A stretch of 64,000 nt of DNA from Termitomyces sp. T153 (lineage: Eukaryota; Basidiomycota; Agaricomycetes; Agaricales; Lyophyllaceae): positions 124,001-188,000 of the forward strand of contig JACKQL020000089.1 of NCBI GenBank assembly GCA_018296165.2, given 5' to 3'. Below the pieces are notes generated by a model, which had not been told where the DNA came from, did no database searches, and was given only the letters and a program-made list of their open reading frames with translations. Positions 1-12,100 of the stretch are shown piece by piece. The stretch's first letter is position 1. Every line of letters starts with the position of its first letter. The position numbers were made by a program, and so were the translations under genes.

Positions 1-770
1 CCGGAAAGCCACTGCCTGCACATGTTGATTAGGCAGGCTTTGTAGTGCAGGCCAACCAGGACTGACCAATCAGCACGTGGTTCAATGAGGCACAGTGACT
101 ACCATGCTCGTGACCAATCAGAAAAAGAGAAAGTTTCTCTGGTGCAATGGATTTGGGAGAGGGTCTAGGCCTTTGCTGACCAAGCAGGTCGTGGCACAGG
201 TAGGCATGAGGATAGGAGTCAATAGTTTGATCACGCTGCCAATGCAATGCATGGTCCATCGGATGGGTTTGGTGAGGTGAAATATCCCTGTTGGCCGGTT
301 CGATTGGGTGCTAAGCTGAAAAGGTGCGGCATGCCATCACTGGGCTGACCACTGGCTCATTCTGTCATAGGTTCCAAATCTCAGGATCAATCTTCCAAAA
401 GTAGTGTCTGGGTGTGGGGAAGGGTTTGTTGTGAGGCCCTTACTGGTGCATGGGAGTGGGAGGCTATGAGCTGGCCAAGCGCCTCATCATGGGACAATAC
501 CAGTGTGCACACAGTAAGCCCTGCCAAGTACAGCTGGGTTTAGAAATTGGGACGGCACGTTAGCAGCAGATGGTGGTGGGATTTAGTGTGGGAAGTAGTA
601 TGAACTCCGATGAAGTCAAATTGTAGTAAAGTGGCTATGAGGCATAATCAGCATCAGCTGAAAAGGGATCAGGCCAGAGAACTAGTTGGAGTGTCCATAA
701 TTACCACCCCCATTACGTACTGTGGGTCCTAGGACACTAAGGTCATGTAAAATAGGGCTCAAACAAAAAA
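1..770. other. No gene recognised; flank of the first gypsy element
   Basis: I see no conserved coding sequence on either strand here. The first ~720 bases contain noticeably more CG dinucleotides than the 7 kb that follow, so they may be younger or host-derived. The 3' LTR expected for the neighbouring minus-strand gypsy element is not visible and probably lies just outside the window. Confidence 0.4.
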
Positions 771-1990
771 TATATGGTCAAATCAAATCAAGTCAAATCA
801 TGGCAGGATATGTCAGTGTGCCTTTTGTGTTGGTTGAGGCATGAGAAGTGCTTCATCTTGTTGAGGTGGCATGCTGCTTGTATTGCTGTGGAGCAGGGTT
901 GGGGCTGGGAGTGGGTGGCAATGCAGCTGGAGGAAGAGTAGAGGGGTAGGACATCAGGTTGGGGGCCCAGAATGGAGGGTAGGGATAGCACAGGGCAGTT
1001 GATAGTGAAGGTTGGACCCCCACAGCATGGGTGGAGGAAGGGGGCCTCTGCAGCATGCAACAAAGGTAAGTGGAGGGCATCTCCATTACTAGAGGTGGGG
1101 CCTAGCAAGAGGGTTTGAGGCAAGGGGTTGATAGTGGGGCAACTGGGCCCCCAGGTGTACTTCCCTGGTTCTGGGGCCTCAGAGAAACAGTCTATGGAAG
1201 TGTCCTGGTCAGTCTCCAAGGCACTCCTGCATTGTCAGGTGGAGGGACTGCAGGAGCTGCTAGTGACCCACAAGGAGGAGGTCTGGAGGATTGGGGAGGA
1301 CTGAAACAAGTGGAAGCAAGGCAGGGCACTCCTGAAGCTGGAGTGCCTCCCATAGTATTGGAGACTACATGGAGGCAAGAGGAGTGGCTCACCAATGAGG
1401 TGGCCTCAGAGCAGAGAGGAGTCATGCATGAGTTCTCCCTCTTTTCTGCTCTGGCCTTACTCATGTGACCTTGTAGACTGGATCTGCAAGCACAGGATCC
1501 TTCTCAGTGGGGCCTCAGCTACATTCGTGTCAATTCAGGATAGGTTCAGGATGGGCTGGCACAGATGCCAGGAGATCATCTTGCAGAGTTGGGGCAGAGT
1601 GTGGGTCAAATGGGGAGGTTGTTGGTGAGGCACAGGCAGAGGAACATGGTGGAGCCTGAGTCATGGTGGGAGTTGGCCACAGATGTGGGGGAGCCTCTCC
1701 CAAGATACCTGGAGACTCTGGCCATAGTTATGACCTAGATGGAGGTGGACCTGATGGAGAGGGTAGTGGGGGCTGTTCCAGAGGAAGAGGGGGAGTAGAG
1801 GGGGATCTTGAGCTTCTCCTGTCTTGCACCATCATATTTATCTTCATTGTAGCATCTTTTCTTTTTTCATTGCCTAAATTACCATGTGTTTTCTTGAGCT
1901 TTGGTTTGGCTGGATTTGGAGGAGTCAGTTCTTCTTTGCTCATGCGAGGAATAAAACATGCAGGGAGTTTCTTGTGGGAGTTGAATCCCT
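770..1990 (-). pseudogene. Post-pol 3' segment of gypsy chromovirus 1
   Basis: This stretch lies 3' of the chromodomain and is clearly related, in order and sequence, to 9690-11100, which occupies the same place in the second gypsy element. Shared blocks include the region around 840-1110 versus 9780-10045. It was therefore part of the retrotransposon and not host DNA. Reading frames are broken. Conceptual translations on the minus strand are Pro/Ser/Leu-rich with scattered Cys and match nothing I recognise. It may be a decayed extra ORF or a long 3' untranslated region. Confidence 0.5.
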
Positions 1991-2059
1991 AGTGAATCAA
2001 GAGGCAGGGGTTATGCCCACTAATGCCATCTGTGTTGGCTAGTCCTGGGGGTCCTGGGG

Positions 2060-2420
2060 CTTGGTGGAGTGTTGTCAATGGAAGTTCCAGAGCTTGACAG
2101 AGGCTCTGGAGAGGTTTTTGCAAGGCTTCCAAGTGTCATCCTCAGATCTGTAGCCTTTCCAACAGACCAGGTAGTGGGGTCAACTGCAGACAAGGTGGGA
2201 GTCAAAGATTTGGTCAACTTTATAGTGATACTTGTCCTCAACTTTGATGGGGGGCAGTTGGCTGGGCTGTTATTAGAGGAAGGGGTCTGGAGCATACTTC
2301 TTGAGGAGGTGGACATGGAAAACAGGGTGGAGGCCCTTCAGGCCTGGAGGTAGGTCAAGCTTGTAAGCATGGGTTGAGACCTTTCAGAGGACCTTGAAAG
2401 GGCCAATTCACTTATGATTG
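2060..2420 (-). pseudogene. Chromodomain and integrase C-terminus, gypsy 1
   Basis: On the minus strand a frame reads VEDKYHYKVDQIFDSH, then YLVCWKGY and DDTWKP after frameshifts. This is the chromodomain signature (beta strand, then Y-L-V-x-W-x-G-Y, then the aromatic W of the cage) seen at the C-terminus of chromovirus integrases, where it guides insertion into marked heterochromatin. Stops and frameshifts interrupt it. It follows the integrase directly, as expected. Confidence 0.7.
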
Positions 2421-3400
2421 AGCTTGACAGAGGGCCTCTGGCATTGAGGTTACATTGATTGAGCCATATCAAAGTGCCAGGGGATCTATTAGCAGTGAAG
2501 TCACATTGGGCATCTGCATACTTGAAGTAGGCTTAATTGGCAGTGTTGACTTTGTCTTGGAGGAACTAGTGGAGGGACCAGAGGTCTTCAGCAACTTTGT
2601 GAGTAACATGGAAGGGGAAGTCCCTGAGGGTTAAGGTGAGCCAGGAGTTGTAGCCCTTGTTGGCATAGAAAGAGGAGACTCTGGGGGTGGAGTGAGGCAT
2701 ATTATTGTAAGTAAACTTGGCAAGGGGAAGTTTTGAGAGCCTTGCATAATGATTGCCAAAAGCAGGAGACAAACAGTGGGCTGCAGTCAGAGATGATGCT
2801 ATTTGGGAGTCCATGCTTAAAGAATACATATTTGAGGAATAGTTTGGCAAACTCTGGAGCATTGTTGGTGGTATAGCAGGAGATGAAAAGGGCTTATCTG
2901 GTGAGGTGGCAAATGACCACAAGGATTGCATCAAAGCTCTTGGAGTTGAGGAGTTTGACAATGTGGTCCATTGATATCAAGAACCAGGGGTGGCAACCAA
3001 CAGGGAGGGGCTTCAGCAGGCTGTAGGGGGGATGGCAGAGTACTTTGGCCTGGAGGCATGGTTCACAGGCCCTTACATATCACATGACATCCTTCTTCAT
3101 TCCTGGCCAAAAGTAAGTCCTAGAAATGAGTTGAAGAGTCTTACAAATTCCTGAATGGCCTTGGAGCTTGTAATTGTAGTGCTGCTGGAGTATGTGAAGG
3201 TGAATGGACTTGTAATTTTCCCTAGAGTAGGAGACAATGGTCTGTAGATAGTGTGAAGGGTTGATCAACAGCTGGCTTGTCAGCAGAGTTGTTGCAGGAG
3301 TTGTGCTGAGTAAAGAAGGAGTCTGGGAGTGTGTTTCTGATTTAGTGGAGGATTCTTTCTTCATTCCTAATCAGCATAGCATGCAGATGCTCAGAGGGGA
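2420..3400 (-). pseudogene. Gypsy 1 integrase (zinc-binding and core), broken
   Basis: The minus strand between 3364 and 3080 encodes an H2C2-type integrase zinc-binding segment (HYNYKLQGHSGICKTLQLIS then YFWPGMKKDV). Between 2961 and 2566 it encodes the end of the catalytic core and the downstream YNN-x-H-S-T-x-x-S-P-F-x-A-N-K-G-Y motif common to Ty3/gypsy integrases. The DDE core is damaged by substitutions and frameshifts. The protein is not functional. Confidence 0.75.
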
Positions 3401-4970
3401 TTACTACTCAATGATTAAATGCATTTTGCTCCACCTCAAACAACTTCTTTGGATACATGTTGAGCCTCTGGATGAGGGCATTGGGTTTCACACCAAGTTG
3501 TCTGGAGCAGTAGTACATGATGAAGTCATACTCTGAGGGAGTTTTTGGACCAGTGAGCTTGATGGCAGCTGAGTTGTTTGGTGGTGGTAAAGTATTGCAA
3601 GTTATTATGATTGGAGTAGACTTGGATGTGGTGTGGGGATCCCTCAAGATAGGCCTTCCACTGTCAGAAGGCTTTGATGATGGAAAGGAGCTCTTTATTG
3701 TAGATGTTATAGTTGAGCTCTACAGGGATCATTGAGAGTGGGTGTAGAAGGTGATGGGGCAGAGATCCTTGCTACTGAAGTCCATTTGGAAGAGGATGCT
3801 GGCAATGGCATAGTCAGAGGCATTGTATTCAAGTACTATCAGTAGGGAGGGGTCAAAATGGTGGAGAATTGGGGTGGAGGTGAAGGCTTTCTTGAGGAGG
3901 GTGAACACACTTTGGCACTTGCTGTCCCAGTCCCAAGAGGCATCCTTCCAAGTGAGCCAATTGAGGGGTTTAGTGATTCCAGAGTAATTGTTGATGAACT
4001 GGCAATAAAAGTTAGCAAACCCCAGGATGGACTATACCTTCTTGACATTCTGGAGTGGAGGCCAGTTGAGAATGGCCTTTACCTTGGCTGGGTCTATATG
4101 TATGCCATCTAGAGTAATAATAACTCCAAGGTATCTGACCTCTATAGTGTGGAAGGAGCATTTTTTGGGTTTGGTGTGGAGGTGGTACTTCCAGGGTCAT
4201 TCCAAGACATGACAGACATGCTCCAGATGTTCTTCCAGTGAGTTTGAGTAGATTAGAATGTTGTTCAAGTACACAATAACAAAGACATTGTTCATGTTGT
4301 GGAAGATGTTGTTCTTGAAGTACTGGAAAGTAGTGGGGGAGTTAGTCATTCTAAAGGGCATCACTAGATACTCAAAGAGGCCATAGCAGGTGCAGAAGGC
4401 AGTCTTTCATTCATGTCCTGAGCAATCCAGATGTTGTTGTAGCCAGAGTGGAGGTCTATTTTTGTGTAGATCTTGGCACTGCAGAAGCAGTCAACAAGGT
4501 CTCTAATCAAGAGAAGAGGATACCAGTTCTTTTTGGTGACTTTGTTGAGTCCCTAGTAATCAACACAGAGTTGAAGGGAGCCATTCTTCCTCTTGGCAAA
4601 CAGGGCCAGAGCTCTAGTGGTGGAGATCAAGGGACATATGAAACCTTTACAAAGCATGTCATTGAGGTAGTCTTCCAGAGCCTGGAGTTTGATCTCCAAC
4701 ATGTTGTAAATCTTGTCAAATGGGGGGGAGGTGCCTTCCTTGAGATCAATTTTGTGATTGTAGGAGTGGTGTGGAGGAAGTTCTTTTGCACTCTCTTCAG
4801 AAAACATGTCAGTAAATTCATGATACTCTGAGAGAACTACTTCACATAGGATTTGTTCCTCTGTCTTTGGTTCTAGCAGGGTAGTTTCTGCATGCAGGTA
4901 TTCCTCTGGTAGGGCTGGCATGATTTGAAGCTGGAAGGTGGGGGTACTGTGTTGTAGATGCATACAAAGG
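3400..4970 (-). pseudogene. Gypsy 1 reverse transcriptase/RNase H, active site lost
   Basis: Minus-strand translation shows the RT entry segment (E-L-P-P-H-x-x-Y-x-H-K-I-D-L-x-x-G at about 4770-4730, followed by L-x-A-L-x-x-Y). At 4272-4246 it shows the catalytic box read as YLNNILIYS, where the family has Y-x-D-D. RNase H follows at about 3900-3750 and ends in a G-x-K-P-N-A-L-x-x-R-x-x-x-Y-P-K-K stretch near 3480-3430. Both catalytic aspartates are changed to Asn, and several frameshifts break the ORF. Confidence 0.8.
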
Positions 4971-5099
4971 AGATGGCACTGATGATTTTGATGTCAGAGG
5001 CTTCTGGATTAATGGGGGTGAGTGTTGGAGTGGCAGTGGTTGGGTCTGGAGTTGTGGTGGAGTTGTCCAGAGTGGTCTAGTATTATTGCAGGCCTTTAT

Positions 5100-6130
5100 A
5101 TTGATTTCTGGACATGTTGGGGAGCTGTTGAGTTTTGTTCAAGGGAGATTGGGGCAGAGGTGTGCTTTCCTCTCTTTCTTAGGCATCCTTGAAGATCATG
5201 GGGGTTTGGGTTCCTCTGATGCTGTAGTCCAGGTTGGAGATGTTGGAGGTTGAGGGTGACTGGAGGCTGAGGGGGATGTTGGCTGCCAGGCTTGCTTTGG
5301 GGCCTAAGAATTGCATGGTGAGGTTCTTCCAGTCAATGTCATGGTTGATGTCCTGCAGCCAAGAGAGTCTAAGCATGATCAGAGTTGATTCTGCAAGTTG
5401 GGTGGCTAGAAGCCAGACCTGGAATCTTAAGTTGTTGTCAAGGGTGAGGGCATTGTCATGGAATTGGATGATTTCAGTTTAGGCAGGGCTTCTGCCAAAG
5501 AGCTGGAGCTTGAGGAGTTTTTCAAGGGTGTTGTGGAAGAGATTGAGCTGACTGCTGACAAAAGTGCTGAAGGCTCCACTGTCAACAAGGGCAGGGAGAA
5601 CTGTTGGGGAGCCATTGAGCTGAATGTTGATAACAAACAATTGCGCATACTTTGAACAGAGCTATGGGGGGGTTGGAGGAATGTCAGTTATACTTTTAAA
5701 GCTCTTGGAGTGGAGTGAGACATCAAAGGGGACTAGTCTGGAGTTGGTCAGGCTGTTCCAGTTAAGGTGGAGGGTGAGGCTAGGCCAGTCAATGCAGGGG
5801 TTGGTGGAGCAAAGCCATGAAAAGCCTAGGATGACAGAGGCAAAGATATGTAATTTGGTGACCAGTAGCTGGAGGTCCTGTTGTTGTCTATTAGCAAAGG
5901 TCACAGTTGTTTCTGTGCAGTGTATGATGTCTCTGGCACAAGTAGGACCACTGTCAAAGAGCTTGAGGAGGATAGGGGTGGGGAGGGATTGGAGTTGTTA
6001 GGGAGTGAGCACTACCAAGGATTTGTCAATGAAGTTATCAGTGGCACTGCTATCAACCAAAGTGGGAATGGAGTTGGTGGAGAAAGGGAAGGTGGTGTGG
6101 AGGAGAAGGGTATGAGAGAAGTGTGAGGAG
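5100..6130 (-). pseudogene. Gypsy 1 aspartic protease/linker region, degenerate
   Basis: Positioned between gag and RT on the minus strand. Around 6060-6020 the translation reads LVDSSATDNFID, matching the retropepsin D-S/T-G-A-T-x-x-F-I-D consensus with the catalytic Gly changed to Ser. Downstream are weak matches to the second half of the protease fold. Multiple stops are present. Confidence 0.55.
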
Positions 6131-6569
6131 AGGTGTGCTAGGAGGGTGTCTGAAGAGAAAACCATTGTGCAGAGGGATTTGGCTGGGGTGGAGAAGACAT
6201 TGGTGTCTGATCCACAATTTAGTCCATTTTCAAGATCTAGACTGCTGGCTCATTTTCCATAAACTAATAATCACAGTCTTCTCCATTGATTGTCCATATA
6301 GCATGTCCCATCACCTAGCATTTAGGGCAACTACCAATGGAATGTTCCTGCTCACCACATAAAATGCATGTGCCCTCCTTCTGTCACTTTTCCTAAGTCT
6401 CCTCTAGTATGTTGATCTAGGGCCTGTTCCAAATATTATTTGTGCATAGGGCCTTCTAGTTGTCAGCAGAGTTCCAAGCATTGTTGAAGTTCTGGGAGTC
6501 ATCAGGGCTGGTGTTTAGGGGCTCTGGAGCTTTGTGAAGGTTGGTAGCATTGAGTTGGGCAGGTAGGCA

Positions 6570-7900
6570 GGGTTCTAGGGATCAGTTGGCACTGGGAGGT
6601 CTTCATCTTGGGGGAAAGCAGGGCACATAATTGGTGGGGATTGCAGGGATTTAGGGTCAATTGCAGTTGATTGCTCTGGTCTACCAGTTGGTGCTGCTGG
6701 AGATATTTTAGGTAGTATAAGGTGCAGTGTTTTTGCTATGGTCCTTTTAGTAGCATTGATTGACTTGTGTGACAAGTGCCTTGTATTCATTGTATGTGGT
6801 CTGCTTTTGTATGAGACAGAACATCCTTGATGCATGGGAGAGTGCAATTGAGGGAAAATTGGAGGGCATTGAAGTTTCATCCTGTTTCATAGGCCTCTTG
6901 TTTGAACTTTATGATGAAGGTTCTAAAACATTTGTTGTCATGCATCTGGAGGTTGAAGAGGTTTTCCTCTGCTTCTGCTACAGTGTAAAATACACCAAAC
7001 TTAGTGGAGGACTCCTGTGTGAAAGCAAGCCAATTAGAGAGCATGGAGTTATTAGGATCAAACCAGAGCAATGCCATGTAGTGATTAAAGGCAATGCCCT
7101 GTAAATATGACATAGTGAAGGCCACTTGTGAGCTCTCAAGCTGATAGGTGATGAGCTTAGCTTGAAACATCATGAGGCATTGTGTTAAGAAGATTCTCCA
7201 CTTTTGGGGGCTGCAAACAGTGCAGGACTCTAGCTTCTAAATGTTGAGCTTTTCTTCTTGGGCCAGTGCATTATGAGTATTGTTCTGGATGTTTTGGGTT
7301 CAAGGTGGGGGCCTGGCATTGTAGTAGTAATAATAATTGTTTCTGTTGCTGCATTGAGGAGAGAAGTTGTCCATGGCTAGGCCCCATCCACATGGAGGTC
7401 TGCCATTGGGAGGTCTGCTACTGGAAGTTGGCTAGCATTGCCTGGGGAAGGGCCTGGGGCCCAGCAAGGAGGAAGGGGTCCTTTGGGGGTTGATGGTCCA
7501 AAGTAGTTGTTTTTGGCAAAGGAGTTGGGTAAGAGAACTGGCAAAGGTCAAGGGGGTTATTAAGGAAAGGGGGTTGAGGTGCTCTGGGGCCCATGGGTTG
7601 GCATGGAGGGACTGGGGCATTTTGGTGGGGCATGTTTGGAGGAGCATTTCCCAGGTTGATCAAAGAGTCCCTCAATGGGGTTGAGAGTTCTTAGAATGTT
7701 GGACATGGCATTAAGCTCCTCCTGCTGGCAGGGCATAGGGCACAGGGCTTCACTTTGTACACTGGTGGGTTCTTCTTGTTGCACATGGAAAGAGCAGGCA
7801 GGGTCCAAAGGGTCTTCAAATTAGTGGGGGTTTGGGCTAGTGTGGAGATCTTTAACTAGAGCATGGAGCTTGTTCTGGAGATTGGCTTCAATTCCCAAGA
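6570..7900 (-). pseudogene. Gypsy 1 gag, degenerate
   Basis: Minus-strand frames at 7173-6877 carry a retrotransposon gag core (repeated helices, F-x-x-F-I-I-K-F-K-Q-E-A-Y-E at its end). Upstream, at about 7810-7420, is a Pro/Gln-rich N-terminal part. The frame breaks at least three times. Zinc-knuckle cysteines are not clearly preserved; a CFLC-like cluster lies near 6370-6310. Confidence 0.65.
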
Positions 7901-7929
7901 TGCCTTGCATAGTTTCTATCAGGTTCTGC

Positions 7930-8316
7930 TGACTATAGGGGCTCAACTTAACTGGATGAGTCCTTACTAGGCAGACACAATGTCCTGCACCAATAAACTA
8001 GCACTTTGGAGAGGTCTGGACTTCAGATACCTGCAAGGGTAGGCCAAGGAAAGTGGCACAAGCAAGTCTGAAGTGGTCCAGGGAAATCTAGGACAAGGTA
8101 CAAGGAAGGGCCAGACTTAGGAAGGTTTTAGGTACAAGTCCATGGGCAAACATATGGACTGTGGGGCAAGTAGAGGCTTTGCAGGTGACAGGAGTGGAGC
8201 TGGAGTTTGATGGGGGATCAATCAAGAGTGATGGGCTCTGGGGCCAAGTGTAGGGCAAGGTCTGGAGTTAACATATGAATGTTTGAAGGTTTGTAGCATA
8301 TGCATGGAGTTTGTAA
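7930..8316 (-). other. Gypsy 1 leader between LTR and gag
   Basis: Untranslated leader of the minus-strand element. No ORF is supported. The bases just inside the LTR do not obviously start with a TGG primer-binding site, so the priming tRNA cannot be named. Confidence 0.4.
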
Positions 8317-8986
8317 TGATGTCAGAGTTAAAAGAAACTTAGGAATGATAAAGGAAACAGAGACAGATGTAACAAGACAGAGTCAAGATAATAAAAATAG
8401 ATTAAAGCAGAGATATGAGATAATAACAAGATGATAGATGATAATAGTGATGAGACAAGACCAGGAGACTGAAATAAGAAGAAACATAACAGGAGACACA
8501 AGATACAAAGAGACAATCAATCAGAATATAGATAATAAGGCAATTTCAAGACTAGGGTATGGGATGCTACTCTACAACTTATATACCAACTACTGGAACT
8601 GCTCTAGGGATAGCGGGTCTAGCAATGGGGCTTGTTGGGCTGATGAGATCAGATGGGAATGTGGGCTGCCCTGGGGTCATTGTGATGTTCTGAAGCTGGT
8701 TGAGTAAGTCAGAATGACAAATCAGTGATATATGCAGGTGTTGGGAACAGTGAGGGAGGGTTCCAGGGGCTCAGGAGGGAGAAGGAAAGCATTGGGGCCT
8801 GCAGGAGAATGCTTCAGAGTTAGCCAGGAGGCTATTTGGATTTGCTAGAGAAGCATTGGAGTTGACTGCAGTAGGTGCCATGGGTCAACAAGGATCAGAG
8901 GAGTCAAGAGGTGTTGGGGCAAACTCCAGAGAAGCAAGGTGGCTTGGAAAGAGGTCAGGGGGTTCTGGAAACAGGTTGTGACATCA
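8317..8986 (-). repeat. Full LTR (670 bp) shared by two gypsy elements
   Basis: The segment begins TGATGTCA and ends TGACATCA on the plus strand, a perfect 8-bp terminal inverted repeat with TG...CA ends. On the minus strand it has a TATA box (GGTATATAAG, about 8587-8578) followed by a long CT-rich stretch of R/U5 character. A polypurine tract abuts its high-coordinate side and the gag leader abuts its low-coordinate side. It thus serves as 5' LTR for the element below and 3' LTR for the element above. Confidence 0.8.
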
Positions 8987-8997
8987 CCCCCCTTTAG
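8987..8997 (-). other. Polypurine tract of gypsy element 2
   Basis: On the minus strand this reads CTAAAGGGGGG immediately before the LTR start, the expected position and composition of the plus-strand primer of a Ty3/gypsy element. It shows that the element at 9.0-12.1 kb runs into this LTR from the high-coordinate side. Confidence 0.7.
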
Positions 8998-11900
8998 CAT
9001 TGAGACTCTTGAGACATGGGGCATGAATCAGGGATTGACAGGAACATGGAAATCAAAGCCAAGTAATATTGATCAAACTGCAGTGAGCAGTGGCAGTGTG
9101 GGGAGCAAAGTTTAAGCATGGCTGCTGTTTGTCAGGGAGTCTTCATAATCAATTAAAAGGATCAGATGTATCCTGGTGCTTTCCTAACTTTTCCCAATGT
9201 CTTTCTCAGCATCTGCATCAGCCTCCTCATCAGTTGCTTTCCCAACCCACCTGCCTTTGAAAACTGTGTTGATGTGTGGGTGGAGTACAAGGGCCACTAT
9301 GTAGAGTACAATAATTGAGGGGCTGCAAGAAGATAGAGGCAATGTATCACAGTCATAGGCTTTCTTGTGATGGTCTTAGCAAGTGATATATTACTGACCT
9401 TAGCTTTGCACAATTGCCCATGGCAGTGGTGGGCCCATTGGGGGCTTCATCTTGGGGCAGGGCTCCAACACAGTTGGCTCCAATGTTGAAGGTGTTCTAC
9501 AAGGCTAAGTTTTAGTCTGGAGGTGGTGCATATTATTCCAGAGGCACTGTGAGTTGTGCAGATAGAGGTGACTCTGGAGAAGTTTGCAGAGGCAGTGGGG
9601 CAAGTGCAGGGTCCTCTAACTCTCAAATAGTGCCAGGTGAAGGCTCTAGTGAGTGACTAGTGACACCTACCAGGTTTTGGCTGACTTAATTGCATAGTGT
9701 GCCCTCTGTGCTCAATGTGGGGAGAGATGCAAGATTGAGGCAGACACATTAGTATGTCTCCTTTGTCAAACAAGACATGAGAAGTGTTCTATCTCCTCGA
9801 GCTGGCATGCAACCTGCATGTTAATAGAGCAGGGGTGGGACCTGGCATGAGTGGTAGAGCAGATGAGTGAGGGGCATAGGAGTAGGATGTCAGGACAGGG
9901 TTCCAGAGTGGACGGCAGAAGCAGTGGGAGGTAGTCCACAGCAAAGGTGGGACCCCACAGGGTGAATAGAGAGAGGGAGCTATAGTGGCACATGACAAAG
10001 GTAAGCAGAGGGCTTCCTCCTCACCAGAGGTGGGGCCCAGCAAGCAGCTCTGGGGCAAGGAGTTGATAGCAGGCCCTCCAGGACCACATGTATATTCTCT
10101 TGGAACAGAAGCTCCAATGAGGGGCTCTGAGGGGACCTACAAGCCATTTCCCTCAATCTCTGAGACTCTCTTGCACTGATGGGTGGAGGCATTGATGGGG
10201 ATGCTGGTGACTTACAAGAAGGAGCTCTAGAGGTTGGGGAAGGATTGTGATGCTATGCAGAGAGACAGGGATGTGGCATGGAGGAACAGGGATGTGGCAT
10301 AGTGGGAGCAGGAGGTTGTTATACAAATGGCCACCAAGTGGTTGCTGGAGATCTAGGAGTTGGAGGAATAGCTGGGCCAACCAGAGGTGCAGGTAGAGCA
10401 GAGGATGGAGGTGCAGCAGGAGGCATTTGAAGCAGGAGTGCTCCAGGTAGTGGTGGATGCTGGGAGGAAGCATGAGAAATGGCTAGCCAACAAGGCAGCA
10501 TTGGGGCAGAGGAGCTTTATGCATGAGTCCTCTGTTTCTTTTCACAGTTCTACTGATGCAAGTTGACAGACTGAGTCTGGGAGCACTAGATTCTTCTAGA
10601 CAGGGTGTCCACTGCTCATGTATCAATTCAGGATGGACTGGCATGAATGCCCAGGAATCTCTCTCCAGAGTTTGAGCAGGGTTCTAGGCAGATGGGGTGG
10701 TTGCTGGTGGGGCACTGATGGAGAAACATGGCAACCTCCAGGACACAGTGAGAAGTGGCCACCAATGTGGAAGAGCCTTTATCTGGCTAGCTGGAGGTCT
10801 TAGGAGTGGTAGTGGTGCAAATGGAAGTGGATTTGGTCAGGAGGATAGTGAGGAACTTGAGGAGGAGGAGGAGGAGGAGGAGGAGGAGGAGGAGTGAAAC
10901 AGTGGTCAGACTCCAGCTTTCTATCATCTTGCACTTTCTATAGTTCTCTTTTGGTATCATTTTGTAGTTATAACTTTCTCTATATTGATTTCTCAGAGTT
11001 CTGGTGAGTGTGCAAAGTTTCAGATTATGTAAGGGAATGAGAAAATAAAACACATAGGAAGTTGCTCACAAGAGTTGAATCTCCAGTAAATCCAAAGGTG
11101 GGGTCATGCCCACTAATGCCATCTGTGTTAACTAGTCCTGAGGGTCTGGGACTTGGTGAAGTGTCATAGATGGGAGTTCTAAAGTTTGGCAGGGGTGCTG
11201 GAGGAGTTTCTGCAAGGCTTCTAAAGGTTTTGGTGGTGTTGATGGACAGGGTGTTGTCCTAGGGCATGCCTTTTGAGGAGTTGGACTGGGATTGCTGGGT
11301 AAATTTTCTTCAGGCCCAGAGGTAGGTTGAGCATTTGTGGTTGAGCTTAAAAGCAGATCTCTGGATCTTGAAGTTATGTTGATTAGACTAGATGGGGTCA
11401 TTGGAGGTCTAGCTGGAGGGTGGGCATGCTTTGAATATGCTTGGGGATGGCATTGGTTTTGTCTCCTAGAGAAGCTGGCAGAGAGGGGTGGAGGGTCCCT
11501 TAGCAACTGTAAAGGAAATAGGGTGGGGATTGTTCTTAGGGGGTGAGGTAAGCTGGAGGTGGGAGTTCTTGTTGGCATAGCAAGGAGGAGATCCAAGGGT
11601 GGATTGGGGGTTGTCATTGTGGCAGACTCAATAGGAAATAGTTTTATGCACCAGCTATTTTGTCAATGCAGGAGCAGAGATACTTCCTTCTAGTCTGGTT
11701 TGCTCATTCTTGTAGTCCATCAATCCCTAAGTGTGAGGCAGTCAATGGGTCAGTTTTGAGGACTGATAGTGTCTGGAGGTTCATGTTTTGGTGGAGGCAT
11801 GTCTGAGTGAGTGTTTGCTGAACTCCAGATTGTAGTTGGGGATGCAGCAGGGTCTTTCAAGTGCTTCTTTAAACAAGTTTCTCTGGCCTGGAGGTGGGGT

Positions 11901-12100
11901 TTACAGGTTTGGATGAGCTACATGACATTCCTTTTTATTTCTGGCCAAAAGTAAGTCCAGAAGTGAGTGGGAGAGTCTTACATGTTCCTGGAGTCCTTAG
12001 GGCTTGTGGTGTTGCTGGAGCATGTTGAGTTGAGCAGGTTTTTACATACCTGGTAAAGAAGGTGAAAGAATCTGTCAAAATTATCCTTGTCTTCCACTAA
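8998..12100 (-). mobile_element. Ty3/gypsy chromovirus 2, 5'-truncated
   Basis: This is the minus-strand remnant of an element of the same family as gypsy 1. Its 12080-11900 segment matches the integrase zinc-binding region of gypsy 1 (3300-3084), 11100-11040 matches the end of pol (1948-2100), and 9690-11040 matches the post-pol segment. Gag, protease and RT are absent, since the element stops near 12.1 kb. Integrase is shortened by internal deletions. 9000-9690 is its 3' untranslated part. All frames are broken and CG is strongly depleted. Confidence 0.7.
10859..10894 (+). repeat. GGA trinucleotide microsatellite
   Basis: About twelve consecutive GGA/GAG units. In one frame it would encode poly-Glu, but it lies inside a decayed retrotransposon and no gene supports that reading. 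Confidence 0.9.

Larger units (their letters stand above)
1..8986 (-). mobile_element. Ty3/gypsy chromovirus 1 (degenerate, minus strand)
   Basis: Read on the minus strand from the LTR at 8317-8986, the order is gag (about 7900-6570), protease/linker (6130-5100), reverse transcriptase and RNase H (4970-3400), integrase (3400-2420), chromodomain (about 2260-2060) and a long 3' post-pol segment (1990-770). That is the Ty3/gypsy chromovirus order. Every domain is broken by frameshifts and stops, and CG dinucleotides are almost absent. The 3' LTR is not in the window. This is a fossil element, though its architecture is easy to follow. Confidence 0.8.

Noticed and set aside
10697..10897. ORF ending in a poly-Glu run
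   Set aside because: The Glu run is a GGA microsatellite inside a decayed gypsy element; no conserved protein context.
11132..11617. 161-codon Pro/Thr/Ser-rich minus-strand ORF
   Set aside because: Shadow frame across the decayed pol end of gypsy 2; low-complexity composition and no domain.
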